Source: Crenothrix polyspora
GTDB lineage: Bacteria; Pseudomonadota; Gammaproteobacteria; Methylococcales; Methylomonadaceae
DNA length: 18,003 bases
Direction of reading: 5' to 3'
Assembly (NCBI GenBank): GCA_945903675.1
Contig: CAMDOP010000030.1
Span: 1 to 18,003 of the forward strand
A model generated the notes under the pieces. It was not told the origin of the DNA, ran no database searches, and was given only the letters and a program-made list of their open reading frames with translations. A program made the translations under genes and the position numbers. Shown here piece after piece: positions 1 through 7,351 of this stretch; the stretch's first letter is position 1, and the number at the start of each line of letters is the position of its first letter.

Positions 1-73
1 ACAATGACTTACAAAACTAAAAATTTGTTTTTGTGTTGTTTTCATAATATTTTCACAGTCTCTTAAGCTCAGC

Positions 74-133
74 ACTCCAAACTTTTACTTTTTCGCTTAA
101 CTTAATGGCAGTGACCGTCTTAAGTGGGTAGCC
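74..133 (-). repeat. Inverted copy of the 2273-2314 repeat plus a terminal-repeat fragment
   Basis: Read on the minus strand, positions 115 to 74 match positions 2273-2314 at 41 of 42 bases. Positions 116-133 match the right end of the element at 1043-1153 (1136-1153) at 16 of 18 bases. This stretch is therefore a joint of two repeat families, lying just upstream of the DUF2887 gene. The rest of positions 1-177 is AT-rich and I see no gene in it. A minus-strand reading frame exists here, but it is made of repeat sequence and I do not call it a gene. Confidence 0.75.
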
Positions 134-177
134 TAATTGCAAACTGCCATTGATTTCACCAAGAACGCATAACCGGT

Positions 178-1032
178 ATGAAAACAGATAGTCTTTTTTA
201 CAAACTCTTTCAGCAAGCTCCGGAACTAGTGTTAGAATTAGCCGGAATAGAGCCAACAGGCGCAGAAAACTACCAGTTTCGTTCCGAAGAAATTAAACAA
301 ACTGCATTTCGATTAGATGGTGTGTTGATCCCGCCTTTAGACAAGCCCAGCTTGCCACTGATCTTTGTTGAAGTACAATATCAGGTAGATCGAAGTTTTT
401 ACAGCCGATTCTTCTGCGAAATATTCTTCTATCTGCACCAAAATCAACCTGTGCATCCGTGGCGCGCTGTGGTATTTTATCCAACGAGGAATATAGAGAC
501 CGATGGTGAACTGCATTATTCGGCATTATTGGAAAGCCAGCAAGTGCAGCGACTCTATTTGGAAGACTTAGATAATAAACCAAGCCAACAAGTACGAGTG
601 CGTTTGATCCAATTAATCAACGAGGATAACCGACAAGCTCCTGAAGTCGCTCGAACATTAATTCAGGCCATTGAAAAGGGTGAATTGGTAGCAGATAATC
701 AAACACAAATTCTGGAAATGATTGAAACCATTTTGGTATATAAATTTCCTAAACTCAGTCGCGAGGAAATACAGAAAATGCTCGGATATAACGATATCAG
801 TCTAAAACAAACCCAGTTCTATCAAGATGTTTATGCCGAAGGTCAGCAAGAAGGTCAACAAGAAGGCGAAGCGAAATTAATCTTGCGTCAATTGACCCGC
901 CGTTTTGGAGTGTTGGAAGAAAATACTAAAAACCAAATAAAAGGTCTAAATATCGTGCAGTTGGAAATGTTAGGCGAAGCTTTATTGGATTTTTCAACCC
1001 ATGACGACTTGGAAAATTGGTTGCAAGGATGA
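178..1032 (+). CDS. DUF2887/DUF4351 PD-(D/E)XK nuclease-like protein (Rpn/transposase-like)
   Basis: The 284-residue protein is recognisable as the DUF2887 family with a C-terminal DUF4351 tail. Its N-terminus (MKTDSLFYKLFQQAPELVLE) is the usual family start, which supports ATG 178. The core shows a PD-(D/E)XK-like pattern: D47 in a DGVL segment, then E65-x-Q67 in FVEVQYQ. A short Gln/Glu/Gly-rich linker near residues 220-232 (EGQQEGQQEGEAK) leads into the DUF4351 segment at about 233-284, with RRFG and the ending LENWL. Such proteins are usually annotated as recombination-promoting nucleases or putative transposases. Their real role is not established; DNA cleavage is inferred from the fold. 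The gene is intact and isolated between repeats, and no functional link to the polysaccharide operon is visible. Confidence 0.85.
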   Translation: MKTDSLFYKLFQQAPELVLELAGIEPTGAENYQFRSEEIKQTAFRLDGVLIPPLDKPSLPLIFVEVQYQVDRSFYSRFFCEIFFYLHQNQPVHPWRAVVFYPTRNIETDGELHYSALLESQQVQRLYLEDLDNKPSQQVRVRLIQLINEDNRQAPEVARTLIQAIEKGELVADNQTQILEMIETILVYKFPKLSREEIQKMLGYNDISLKQTQFYQDVYAEGQQEGQQEGEAKLILRQLTRRFGVLEENTKNQIKGLNIVQLEMLGEALLDFSTHDDLENWLQG

Positions 1033-1042
1033 TGAGTTAAAA

Positions 1043-1153
1043 GGCTATCAACTTAATACGGGACAGTGTGAATAGTCATCGTTCCCACGCTCTGCGTGGG
1101 AACGATAATTTTAGGCTTTCACTCCCGTTTTGTCCCGTCTAAAGTTGGTAGCC
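1043..1153. repeat. MITE-like palindromic element with 23-bp imperfect terminal inverted repeats
   Basis: The left arm (1043-1065, beginning GGCTATCAACTT) pairs with the reverse complement of the right arm (1131-1153, ending AGTTGGTAGCC) at 20 of 23 positions. The centre holds a perfect hairpin at 1078-1106. No coding potential and no clear target-site duplication are visible. The element fills most of the 216-base gap between the two nuclease-type genes. A non-autonomous mobile repeat is the likeliest reading. Confidence 0.65.
1078..1106. repeat. Perfect 13-bp hairpin repeat (GTTCCCACGC-TCT-GCGTGGGAAC type)
   Basis: The arms 1078-1090 and 1094-1106 are perfectly complementary around a three-base TCT loop. 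The first 20 bases recur exactly at 2255-2274, where the second half is missing, so this is a dispersed repeat and not a one-off structure. No T run follows the stem on either strand, so I do not call it an intrinsic terminator. It could still block exonucleases or slow transcription. Confidence 0.8.
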
Positions 1154-1260
1154 ACGTAAGCCAAGTGAATGATTTAACCAAGTGGCTAAAACAGCAACTT
1201 GCTGAAATCAATCGAATCTGACATCTTTTTTTATGCACCTAACATCCAATGCCTAATACC

Positions 1261-2184
1261 ATGAATACAAAAAGAAAATTAATCACTTTTGACTGGGCCA
1301 TAAAACGTTTATTACGCAGTAAAGCTAACTTTGGCATATTGGAAGGCTTTTTAAGTGAACTACTTAAAGAAGATATTATTATTCTGGATGTGCTAGAAAG
1401 TGAGAGCAATAAAGAAAATAAAATCGACAAATTTAACCGCGTTGATTTAAAAGTCCGCAATAGCCAGCAAGAAATAATCATCATAGAAATACAATATGAT
1501 CGAGAATATGACTATTTACAGCGCATCTTCTACGGCGTTTCAAAAACAGCCATAGAATACATGGAAGAAGGAAAAGCCTATACCGGAATAACGAAAGTTA
1601 TTTCAATCAATATTCTTTATTTTGATTTAGGTAGTGGCACAGATTATATCTATAAAGGTACGACTCGATTTATAGGTTTACATGATCATGATCTTTTGGA
1701 ACTGAACGAAAAACAAAAACAACTCTTCAAAAAAGATAGCATAGAATCACTCTACCCTGAATATTACTTGATTAAGATAAACCGTTTTAATGACATCGCC
1801 AAAGACACCTTGGATGAATGGATTTATTTCTTAAAAAATGAAGAAATAAAAGAAAATTTCACCGCAAAAGGTTTAAAAGAAGCTGAAAAAAAACTGAGTA
1901 TTATGGCTTTGCCTGAAGAGGAACAAAAAGCTTATGAACATTATAAAGATGACTTGCGTTATCAAGCCAGTATGTTTGAGTCTTCTTTTGGTGATGGTTA
2001 TCACGAAGGTGAGGCTATAGGAATAGATAAAGGAATTGAAATAGGGCTTGAGAAAGGAATAGAACAAACAACAAAAAAGATAGGCTTAAAATTGATACAA
2101 CAAGGTGCCACCATTGAAACCATCGCGGCTGTGACTGGGTTGAGTGTCTCTGCGATAGAACACCTTATTAGCACCGAATCATAA
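1261..2184 (+). CDS. Rpn-family PD-(D/E)XK nuclease / putative transposase (PDDEXK_2)
   Basis: This is a member of the PDDEXK_2 'Rpn family recombination-promoting nuclease/putative transposase' group. The protein is 307 residues from ATG 1261; an upstream in-frame ATG at 1249 would add four. I chose 1261 because family members typically begin close to (M)NTKRKLITFDWAIKRLLRSK. Neither start has a good Shine-Dalgarno sequence. Using 1261 numbering, the nuclease pattern is E46 (VLESE), D62 (RVDLKV) and E76-I-Q78 (IIEIQYD), followed by QRIFYGVSKT. The C-terminus has Gly-rich short repeats (IGIDKGIEIGLEKGIE) and a helix-turn-helix-like end (QQGATIETIAAVTGLSVSAIE). It is intact. A truncated relative lies directly downstream. 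Cleavage activity is inferred from homology only. Confidence 0.85.
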   Translation: MNTKRKLITFDWAIKRLLRSKANFGILEGFLSELLKEDIIILDVLESESNKENKIDKFNRVDLKVRNSQQEIIIIEIQYDREYDYLQRIFYGVSKTAIEYMEEGKAYTGITKVISINILYFDLGSGTDYIYKGTTRFIGLHDHDLLELNEKQKQLFKKDSIESLYPEYYLIKINRFNDIAKDTLDEWIYFLKNEEIKENFTAKGLKEAEKKLSIMALPEEEQKAYEHYKDDLRYQASMFESSFGDGYHEGEAIGIDKGIEIGLEKGIEQTTKKIGLKLIQQGATIETIAAVTGLSVSAIEHLISTES

Positions 2185-2189
2185 GGTCA

Positions 2190-2252
2190 AAAAGAAAATT
2201 AATAACCTTCGACTGGACGATGAAACGCTTACTGCGCAGCAAAGCCAACCTT
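2190..2252 (+). pseudogene. 21-codon relic of a second PDDEXK_2 gene
   Basis: Read in frame from 2190, this stretch gives KRKLITFDWTMKRLLRSKAN plus a Leu. That is nearly identical to the N-terminus of the intact gene at 1261, while many third codon positions differ. The relic stops abruptly where the truncated hairpin repeat begins at 2255. It is therefore the 5' end of a diverged paralogue, not a recent tandem copy, whose remaining coding region was lost or displaced by repeat insertion. There is no start codon in the expected place and no long frame. Confidence 0.8.
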
Positions 2253-2254
2253 TT

Positions 2255-2274
2255 ATCGTTCCCACGCTCTGCGT
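2255..2274 (+). repeat. Truncated copy of the hairpin repeat, interrupted by the next repeat
   Basis: These 20 bases equal positions 1078-1097. The right arm of the hairpin is then replaced at about 2273 by the palindromic element that starts with GTCACTACC. The order relic, half hairpin, palindromic element suggests nested insertions. Confidence 0.75.
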
Positions 2275-2393
2275 CACTACCATTAAGTTAAGCGAAAAAG
2301 TAAAAGTTTGGAGTTCAATAGCTTCAGCTATTGTGTTTTAAAACAGCTGAAGCTATTGCACTCCATCTTTTCCCCTTAACTTTGGGCAGTGGC
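2273..2393. repeat. Palindromic MITE-like element, with an inverted partner at 74-115
   Basis: The ends are imperfect inverted repeats: GTCACTACCATTAAGTTAAG at the left, and the right end, read in reverse complement, begins GCCACTGCCCAAAGTTAAGG. The inner arms 2316-2329 and 2345-2358 are a perfect 14-bp inverted repeat around a 15-base loop. The left 42 bases occur again in inverted orientation at 74-115. No open reading frame fits inside. This looks like a non-autonomous mobile repeat, and it is strongly hairpin-forming. Confidence 0.65.
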
Positions 2394-2544
2394 GCCGGAA
2401 CGTCGGAACAATTAACTATTCACATCCTATAAATGTAGTGGTTTATTATTGCGCCATTACCTAATCTAAAAAAAAGGCCACTTAGGCTAAGTAGTAAAAT
2501 AATAGTCATACAAAAAAAAAGTATATCTATACGTATTACTACTG

Positions 2545-2573
2545 TTGACGACTAAAGCACCGCCGCTGATAAT
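2545..2573 (+). promoter_or_regulatory. Sigma70-like promoter for the pse operon
   Basis: TTGACG (2545-2550) and GATAAT (2568-2573) are separated by exactly 17 bases, a near-consensus arrangement. Transcription would start around 2580 and leave an untranslated leader of about 180 bases before the pseB ATG. It lies in the 2394-2759 gene-free stretch, which is AT-rich, has A runs at 2468-2475 and 2512-2520, and holds no convincing reading frame. I found no GGCGGTAG (ops/RfaH) motif in it. Confidence 0.5.
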
Positions 2574-2695
2574 AGCCACTGTATTTTTTATAACGGTCTT
2601 TTGCACTAACCTTAGCGTTATCAGCACTAACTTAAAACTGAACAGATAAAATCACACATAGATACCACGCACGGCTAATCGACACTACATGACTA

Positions 2696-2718
2696 TGCGC
2701 CTTAATCAGTCTGGCGCA
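2696..2718. promoter_or_regulatory. Small inverted repeat in the operon leader
   Basis: TGCGCC (2696-2701) and GGCGCA (2713-2718) are perfect inverted arms around an 11-base spacer, 42 bases upstream of the pseB start. It could be an RNA hairpin or an operator. It has no T tract, so a terminator is unlikely. Only the symmetry is observed; any function is a guess. Confidence 0.25.
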
Positions 2719-2759
2719 ATTAAACATTCAATATAGTGCTTACACTATTAGGAAAAACG

Positions 2760-3758
2760 ATGCTTAATGATAAAAATATTTTGATAACCGGTGGCACAGG
2801 CTCATTTGGGCACACTTTTGTACCGATGACACTAGCAAAATACAATCCTCGCCGCCTAGTCATCTACTCTCGTGATGAAATGAAGCAATGGGAAATGGCC
2901 AAACTCTTTGCCGATGATCCACGCGTACGTTTTTTTATCGGAGATGTGCGTGACAAAGACCGTTTATTACGTGCACTAGATGATATTGATTTTGTAGTCC
3001 ATGCTGCTGCAACCAAAATCGTACCCACGGCTGAATACAACCCTTTCGAATGTGTCAAAACTAACGTTATGGGCGCGATGAACTTGATTGATGCCTGTAT
3101 AGATCGCGGCGTCAAACGTGTGATTGCTCTTTCGACCGACAAGGCCAGCAGCCCTGCTAATCTTTACGGTGCAACAAAATTGGCTTCCGACAAACTGTTT
3201 GTAGCAGGCAACTCTTACTCAGGCGCTCATGGTACTCGTTTTGGAGTGGTGCGCTATGGTAATGTGATGGGATCGCGTGGCTCAGTCATTCCATTTTTCT
3301 TATCCCTTGCAGATAAGGGTGCATTGCCAATCACAGATGCACGTATGACTCGCTTCATGATTACATTGGAGGAAGGTGTAGAGCTAGTATGGCATGCCTT
3401 TGAAGATATGGTCGGTGGTGAAATATATGTTAAAAAAATCCCTTCGATGAAACTAACAGACATCGCATTGGCCACCGTACCTGATGCTAAACACGATATA
3501 GTTGGCATACGTCCTGGCGAGAAACTTCATGAGCAAATGATTGGAGCAGAGGATGCACTCCATACCTACGAATACCCTGAACACTATAAAGTATTACCTG
3601 CCATAAATGGCTGGTCTCATGATCAAAATCGCATCAAAGATGGCACAAAAGTGACAGAAGATTTCACCTACTGCTCAGATAACAATACTGAATGGATGAG
3701 TATTGAAACATTACATAACTGGGTTGTACAACACCAAGATAAAGTCGCAAAGCTATGA
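2760..3758 (+). CDS. pseB: UDP-GlcNAc 4,6-dehydratase (inverting), PseB
   Basis: This enzyme carries out the first step of pseudaminic acid synthesis. It is a cytosolic NADP-dependent dehydration with C5 inversion that turns UDP-GlcNAc into UDP-2-acetamido-2,6-dideoxy-beta-L-arabino-hex-4-ulose. The protein has 332 residues, normal for PseB. ATG 2760 is preferred over an upstream GTG at 2736, because AGGA (2750-2753) sits six bases before it and the family starts just before the nucleotide-binding loop. Visible motifs are TGGTGSFG (10-17), LSTDK (125-128 region; T126-D127-K128) and YGATK (Y136, K140), the extended-SDR active site in the form typical of this dehydratase group. It opens the operon, and its stop overlaps the next start (ATGA). 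Confidence 0.95.
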   Translation: MLNDKNILITGGTGSFGHTFVPMTLAKYNPRRLVIYSRDEMKQWEMAKLFADDPRVRFFIGDVRDKDRLLRALDDIDFVVHAAATKIVPTAEYNPFECVKTNVMGAMNLIDACIDRGVKRVIALSTDKASSPANLYGATKLASDKLFVAGNSYSGAHGTRFGVVRYGNVMGSRGSVIPFFLSLADKGALPITDARMTRFMITLEEGVELVWHAFEDMVGGEIYVKKIPSMKLTDIALATVPDAKHDIVGIRPGEKLHEQMIGAEDALHTYEYPEHYKVLPAINGWSHDQNRIKDGTKVTEDFTYCSDNNTEWMSIETLHNWVVQHQDKVAKL

Positions 3759-4930
3759 CAACGATGATACCTTACGGTCGACAAAATATTTCTGAAGCTG
3801 ACATCCAAGCTGTTGTCGATGTGCTGCGCTCTGACTATCTGACACAAGGCCCTGCAGTACCTGCTTTTGAACAAAGCATTGTTGATTATTGCAGCGTGCA
3901 ACATGCTGTTGCCGTGAATAGCGCTACTAGCGCCCTGCATATTGCCTGCCTAGCCTTAGGCGTAGGCAAAGGTGATATCGTTTGGACGACCCCTATCACT
4001 TTTGTAGCCAGTGCAAACTGTGCACTATATTGTGGCGCACAGATCGATTTTGTGGACATTGATCCGCACACCTACAACATGAGTGTTGAACGCTTGGCAG
4101 AAAAATTGGCGCATGCCGAAGCAATCTGCAAGCTACCCAAGGTTGTCATCCCCGTGCATTTATGTGGACAAGCTTGTGATATGGCTAGCATCTATAAGCT
4201 TAGTCAACACTATGGCTTCAAGATTATTGAAGATGCTTCGCACGCCATAGGCGGCAAATATCTCGATGAACCAATCGGTAATTGTTGCTATAGCGACATT
4301 ACCATTTTCAGCTTTCACCCAGTTAAAATAATCACTACTGGCGAAGGCGGCATCGCGGTGACTAACAACCACTTACTGGCCAAGCATATGCATTTATTAC
4401 GCAGTCATGGTATCAGCAATACAATTACAGACATGCAACCAAGACCAGCACAAGAAATCTGGAACTATCAACAAATAGCGTTAGGATTCAATTACCGCAT
4501 GACAGACATGCAAGCTGCACTTGGTGTGAGCCAGATACGGCGACTCGATGAATTTGTTGCCAAGCGCCACGCTATTGCAAAACGTTATGATGAATTACTG
4601 GCCGATATGCCGATTTTTACACCTTGGCAACATACCGATAGTTATTCTGGCTATCATTTATACGTGATTCGATTAAAGCTGGATGAAATCAACAAAACAC
4701 AGCGCCAAGTCTATGAAGCCATAATTGCAGCGGGGATATTAGTCAATTTGCATTACATCCCAGTCTATCGACAACCTTACTTCGAAGAGATGGGCTTCAA
4801 GCTCGGATATTGCTTGCAGGCAGAACAGTATTATTCCGAGGCTATCAGTATTCCTTTGTATCCAAATTTGACAGAGGCGCAGCAAGAACAAGTAGTAACA
4901 GTGATACAAAAAGAAATCTGCAATGAATAG
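3755..4930 (+). CDS. pseC: UDP-4-amino-4,6-dideoxy-L-AltNAc transaminase, PseC
   Basis: This PLP-dependent aminotransferase of the DegT/DnrJ/EryC1 family (391 residues) aminates the 4-keto product of PseB to UDP-4-amino-4,6-dideoxy-beta-L-AltNAc. The N-terminal IPYGRQNISEADIQAV, the EDASHA segment (D160 is the expected PLP-pyridine contact) and FSFHPVKIITTGEGG with the Schiff-base lysine K191 are all as expected for PseC. The ATG overlaps the pseB stop by four bases, so coupling is likely. A second in-frame ATG at 3764 (MIPYGRQ) matches the usual family start and may be the real one. The length and motifs show no damage. Together with PseB it fixes the L-altro (pseudaminic) series rather than the legionaminic one. 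Confidence 0.95.
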   Translation: MTTMIPYGRQNISEADIQAVVDVLRSDYLTQGPAVPAFEQSIVDYCSVQHAVAVNSATSALHIACLALGVGKGDIVWTTPITFVASANCALYCGAQIDFVDIDPHTYNMSVERLAEKLAHAEAICKLPKVVIPVHLCGQACDMASIYKLSQHYGFKIIEDASHAIGGKYLDEPIGNCCYSDITIFSFHPVKIITTGEGGIAVTNNHLLAKHMHLLRSHGISNTITDMQPRPAQEIWNYQQIALGFNYRMTDMQAALGVSQIRRLDEFVAKRHAIAKRYDELLADMPIFTPWQHTDSYSGYHLYVIRLKLDEINKTQRQVYEAIIAAGILVNLHYIPVYRQPYFEEMGFKLGYCLQAEQYYSEAISIPLYPNLTEAQQEQVVTVIQKEICNE

Positions 4931-6554
4931 CGTAATAGTCTTACAAGCAAGGACTAACTCATTTAGATTGCCTGCTAAAGTTATGCTACCAATTAATGGT
5001 ATCCCATTAGTCGTATTAGCTGCTAAGCGGGCTGCCAATACAGGATTAAAAGTAATCATTGCTACATCAAATGAACCGAGTGACGATGGTTTGGTAGCAC
5101 TTATTCAAAGGCACGGAATATCATATTACCGTGGCAGCCTTGAGAATACTCTAGATAGAGTCGTGAATGCTTTATCATCTTATGACAATAACACAATTGT
5201 TTTTCGTCTCACCGCAGATAATGTTTTCCCAGATGGAAAATTTCTTGACGAAATTAAAAATGAATTTCTCAACAAGAATATACAGTATATATGTTGTAAC
5301 GGTCAGCACTCTGGACTGCCATACGGCATGAGTGCAGAAGTTACTCGATTAGGTCATTTGCGTGAAGCAGCCATGGGAGATACAGATGACTATGATAAGG
5401 AGCATGTTACCCCTTCAATTATTAGAAAATTTGGCTTATCTTACTTTGAGAAATATCTTGATCTAAGAAAAGGACACTTTCGTTGCACTGTAGATTGCCT
5501 AGATGACTATTTTGTTGCACAGAAGGTTTTTTCAGATGTAATTGATCCTATTCAAGAGTCGTTTCTTGACTTAGTCACTCGTCTTGAGAAAGCACCTTTT
5601 CAACCAATCACTTCTTCACCCATACCAAAACTAGTTTTGGGAACAGCTCAATTGGGATTTGATTACGGTATAGCAAATAAAACAGGACAGCCTAGTAAAA
5701 GTCAGTGTCAAGAACTGATTAAGACCGCTATCACTAATGGGGTCATTTATTTGGATACCGCCAGAGCCTATGGCACTAGTGAAAATATGATTGGTCATTC
5801 GCTAAGAAGTGGTTGGTCTGGCCGTGCAAAAATAATTACTAAGTTATCACCTTTAGAAGATTGTCCAAAAGAAATATCTAAATCAGCATTAAACGCATTT
5901 GTAGAATCCAGTGTATTTCAATCATGTACGGCTTTAGGAACCTCAAAAATTGATGTATTAATGCTACATAGAGCGTCACTCTTATCAGAGTGGAATGGGA
6001 GTGTCTGGCAAAGACTACTAGAACTTCAAGCATTAGGTGTCATAGGTGAACTAGGTGTTTCTGTTCAAAATCCCGAAGAGCTTTCGAAGGCGTTGTCGGT
6101 ACCTGAAATTACCTATATCCAACTGCCTTATAACCTATTGGACTGGCGATGGGATATGATTGTAATGGATATTTTAGCAATCAAAATGTCACGTAAACTG
6201 ACTATTCACGTCCGGAGTGTTTTTCTGCAAGGCTTATTACCAAGTACGGATAATACTTTGTGGCTAAGAGCAAATGTAGAGCAGGTATCCATCATTAAAG
6301 AATGGTTGTTAAATCAGGTTGGCGTATGTCAAAGACAAAACATAATTGATTTATGTATAAGTTACGTAAACGCTTTAGATTGGGTTGATGGTATTGCTAT
6401 AGGAGTGGATAACATAGACCAATTACTAGAAAACATTAACTATTTTAGCCATCCCAACATGTCGACGAAACAAGTCAAACTCATACAATCTACTCGACCA
6501 AAGTTAAGTGAGGCAACTCTCAATCCTAGTGCCTGGAAAAAGGGTAGTCTATGA
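4923..6554 (+). CDS. Fusion: SpsF-like cytidylyltransferase domain + aldo/keto reductase
   Basis: This 543-residue protein has two domains. Residues 1 to about 230 resemble the SpsF/CMP-KDO-synthetase-like family. They show the nucleotide-binding start LQARTNSFRLPAKV (R10, S13, R15, K19), the metal-site segment RLTADN (94-99 region), YDKEHVTPSI (157-166) and CTVDCLDDY. Residues about 235-540 form an aldo/keto reductase with its complete catalytic tetrad: D278 and Y283 (YLDTARAYGTSE), K307 (ITKLS) and H349 (MLHRA). The start overlaps the pseC stop by eight bases. In context, the first domain may activate a nonulosonic acid with CTP and the second may reduce a carbonyl on the sugar. The exact substrates are inferred. 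No frameshift explains the fusion; the linker is continuous. Confidence 0.85.
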   Translation: MNSVIVLQARTNSFRLPAKVMLPINGIPLVVLAAKRAANTGLKVIIATSNEPSDDGLVALIQRHGISYYRGSLENTLDRVVNALSSYDNNTIVFRLTADNVFPDGKFLDEIKNEFLNKNIQYICCNGQHSGLPYGMSAEVTRLGHLREAAMGDTDDYDKEHVTPSIIRKFGLSYFEKYLDLRKGHFRCTVDCLDDYFVAQKVFSDVIDPIQESFLDLVTRLEKAPFQPITSSPIPKLVLGTAQLGFDYGIANKTGQPSKSQCQELIKTAITNGVIYLDTARAYGTSENMIGHSLRSGWSGRAKIITKLSPLEDCPKEISKSALNAFVESSVFQSCTALGTSKIDVLMLHRASLLSEWNGSVWQRLLELQALGVIGELGVSVQNPEELSKALSVPEITYIQLPYNLLDWRWDMIVMDILAIKMSRKLTIHVRSVFLQGLLPSTDNTLWLRANVEQVSIIKEWLLNQVGVCQRQNIIDLCISYVNALDWVDGIAIGVDNIDQLLENINYFSHPNMSTKQVKLIQSTRPKLSEATLNPSAWKKGSL

Positions 6555-7351
6555 AAAAAGGAACCCATATTTTCTCAGTCCAAGGGAAAACAGCTTTAAT
6601 AACTGGGGCAGCAGGTTACCTTGGCAAAGCCATGGCCTTTATATTAGCTGAAGCGGGTGCACATATATTGGTTAATGCACGATCGCAAGAGCAAGGGGAT
6701 GAACTAGTTAAAAAACTAATTAAACCTGGTTATTCCGCAGAAACTGCTATTTTTGATATAACTGATCAAAAAGCCATTGAAAGTTACTTTGTTAATCGAC
6801 AAGATAAGCCTTTAAATATTCTTATTAATAATGCTTATACTGGCGGAGCTGGGAGTATAGAAACATCTAATGGGGAGGATTACTCTAATAGTTATAATGT
6901 CACAGTTATTGCTGCGCATAATCTTCTCAACGCTGCCTTACCTTCATTAAGAAAAGCAGTCCAGCAAGATGGAGACGCATCAATTATCAATCTTACCACA
7001 ATGTATGCAATAGTCAGCCCAGATCAACGGATTTATGATTCGCATACAGAGGTTAACCCACCATTTTATGGTGCAGCGAAAGCAGCATTACTACAATGGA
7101 CTCGTTACGCCGCCTGTGAGTTTGGCAAAGAAAGTATTCGTGTAAACTCCATTATGCCTGGACCATTTCCTTCATTGTCTGTACAAAATGGGAACCCAGC
7201 ATTTATTGAAAAGCTTGCTAATAAAGTCCCTATGGGACGTATCGGACAATCCGATGAAATCAAAGGTCCAATACTATTTCTTGCATCATCAGCCTCGTCT
7301 TTTGTAAACGGAAGCAATATTGTTGTAGATGGGGGCTGGTCAGCATGGTGA
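6551..7351 (+). CDS. SDR-family NAD(P)-dependent oxidoreductase
   Basis: A classical short-chain dehydrogenase of 266 residues. TGAAGYLG (18-25) is the cofactor loop, NNAY (93-96) replaces the usual NNAG, and the active site is T149/T150 with Y173-x-x-x-K177 (FYGAAK). A threonine stands where most SDRs have serine, which can still work. The C-terminal SSFVNGSNIVVDGGWSAW is typical of enzymes that act on small molecules. The start overlaps the preceding stop by four bases (ATGA). Related SDRs occur next to nonulosonic acid genes, and I infer an oxidation or reduction on the sugar, possibly paired with the neighbouring aldo/keto reductase to invert a carbinol centre. The substrate is unknown. 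This gene and the previous one look more AT-rich than the genes after it. Confidence 0.85.
   Translation: MKKGTHIFSVQGKTALITGAAGYLGKAMAFILAEAGAHILVNARSQEQGDELVKKLIKPGYSAETAIFDITDQKAIESYFVNRQDKPLNILINNAYTGGAGSIETSNGEDYSNSYNVTVIAAHNLLNAALPSLRKAVQQDGDASIINLTTMYAIVSPDQRIYDSHTEVNPPFYGAAKAALLQWTRYAACEFGKESIRVNSIMPGPFPSLSVQNGNPAFIEKLANKVPMGRIGQSDEIKGPILFLASSASSFVNGSNIVVDGGWSAW

Noticed and set aside
53..256. Minus-strand reading frame at the left edge
   Set aside because: It is made largely of the inverted repeat (74-115) and overlaps the DUF2887 gene start. No family resemblance is visible.
1078..1106. Hairpin as an intrinsic terminator after the DUF2887 gene
   Set aside because: The stem is strong but no T run follows on either strand, and the same sequence recurs as a dispersed repeat.
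2480..2492. ACTTAG-G-CTAAGT palindrome next to an A8 run, as a minus-strand terminator
   Set aside because: The one-base loop is too tight, the stem is weak and AT-rich, and no minus-strand gene ends there.
1..2735. CRISPR array or tRNA/integrase attachment site among the left-end repeats
   Set aside because: The repeats are few, inverted and irregularly spaced. No tRNA sequence, integrase gene or regular spacer pattern is visible.
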